A DNA stretch of 64,000 nt from CAVUQH01 sp963774445. Lineage in GTDB: Bacteria; Myxococcota_A; Polyangia; Haliangiales; Haliangiaceae. The translations under genes and the position numbers were made by a program. How positions within the stretch are numbered: the stretch's first letter is position 1; every line of letters begins with the position of its first letter. The notes under the pieces were generated by a model. The model saw nothing but the letters and a program-made list of their open reading frames with translations, was not told the DNA's origin and did not search any database. Below, in pieces: positions 63,815 through 64,000 of this stretch. The DNA lies in contig CAVZFC010000029.1 of NCBI GenBank assembly GCA_963774445.1, positions 124,001 to 188,000 on the forward strand, given 5' to 3'.

Positions 63815-64000
63815 CCGGCATTCCGAAAGTCGAGCGCCAGGTCGACGGCCGGCGCCGAGTGTGTCAGCGCGCCGGCCGAGATGATGTCGGCGCCCGCCTC
63901 GGCATACGCGCGCACCGTGTCGAGCGTGATTCCTCCCGACACCTCGACGAGAACATTGTGCGCGTGCGCGCGCTCGACGCAGACGCGCACCTCGTCCGGC
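63811..64000 (-). CDS. nadC: Nicotinate-nucleotide diphosphorylase NadC, C-terminal part (5' end outside window)
   Basis: Only the last 62 codons are in the window. They read V-L-V-E-V-S-G-G-I-T-L-D-T-V, A-G-A-D-I-I-S-A-G-A-L-T-H-S and D-L-A-L-D-F, the conserved end of quinolinate phosphoribosyltransferase, which makes nicotinate mononucleotide from quinolinate and PRPP in NAD synthesis. Stop TGA overlaps the birA ATG, so nadC-birA is one transcription unit, a common pairing. Confidence 0.93.
   Translation of the reverse strand, partial: PDEVRVCVERAHAHNVLVEVSGGITLDTVRAYAEAGADIISAGALTHSAPAVDLALDFRNAG

Overview
The window is a dense, GC-rich chromosomal segment (around 70% GC judged by eye, not computed). 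It most likely comes from a Myxococcota (delta-proteobacterial) bacterium with a complex envelope, for example a Kofleriaceae/Haliangiales-type relative. This rests on several traits together: many Sec lipoproteins with a clear lipobox, an Oar-like TonB-dependent receptor, a MoxR/Bat operon, a 1601-residue Ser/Thr-kinase/histidine-kinase hybrid, an orphan NtrC-type regulator, an AgmX-like protein, and a DUF4157 protein of the extracellular contractile injection (eCIS) effector type. No tRNA, rRNA, CRISPR array, phage or insertion-sequence genes were recognised.

Layout. 1-9.7 kb: 5' end of a biotin-carrier-like gene, an ArsA-type ATPase, a tetra-CxxCH lipoprotein, a nucleotide-carrier-like membrane protein fused to HEAT and cyclic-nucleotide domains (broken by four same-direction frameshifts), and a minus-strand group of two lipoproteins and a small membrane protein. 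9.8-13.3 kb: an accessory-looking island with a DUF4157 putative eCIS effector whose C-terminal part is visibly lower in GC, a tightly linked single-pass membrane protein, then about 490 bp of palindromes and direct repeats. 13.3-23.6 kb: envelope and repair genes (metalloprotease, mfd, parvulin lipoprotein, SurA-like chaperone, PilZ protein, an exported protein, a gluzincin peptidase, PAS histidine kinase). 23.6-31.5 kb: a large AAA/TPR-like/winged-helix regulator, an acyl-CoA ligase with a non-canonical P-loop, rsmD-coaD-aminotransferase and a small lipoprotein. 31.6-40.6 kb: the giant kinase hybrid, a subtilase lipoprotein with four GISTSP-type motifs, and a sigma-54 response regulator.

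40.6-49.6 kb is one minus-strand operon of overlapping genes: moxR, DUF58, a BatD/DUF4381-like gene, batA, batB, a TPR protein with about 150 Gln/Gly-rich residues, batD and batE. 49.7-53.7 kb: a small Ala/Pro-tailed protein, a DUF1844 protein, an HtrA-like protease split by one frameshift, and a PcrA/UvrD helicase. 53.8-63.1 kb is envelope energisation: an Ig-like lipoprotein plus Oar-like receptor pair, then ExbB/TolQ, two ExbD/TolR, a TonB-like transducer, a TPR lipoprotein and an AgmX-like protein. The window ends with birA and the 3' end of nadC.

Working together: the ExbB-ExbD-TonB block next to the lipoprotein/receptor pair looks like a dedicated outer-membrane transport or secretion module. 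The parvulin, SurA and HtrA-like genes supply periplasmic folding and quality control. The MoxR/Bat block is a chaperone-like VWA system. The regulators (hybrid kinase, orphan histidine kinase, orphan NtrC, AAA regulator, PilZ) point to elaborate signalling. All five frameshifts seen shift the frame in the same direction, so sequencing or assembly error must be excluded before calling those genes dead.
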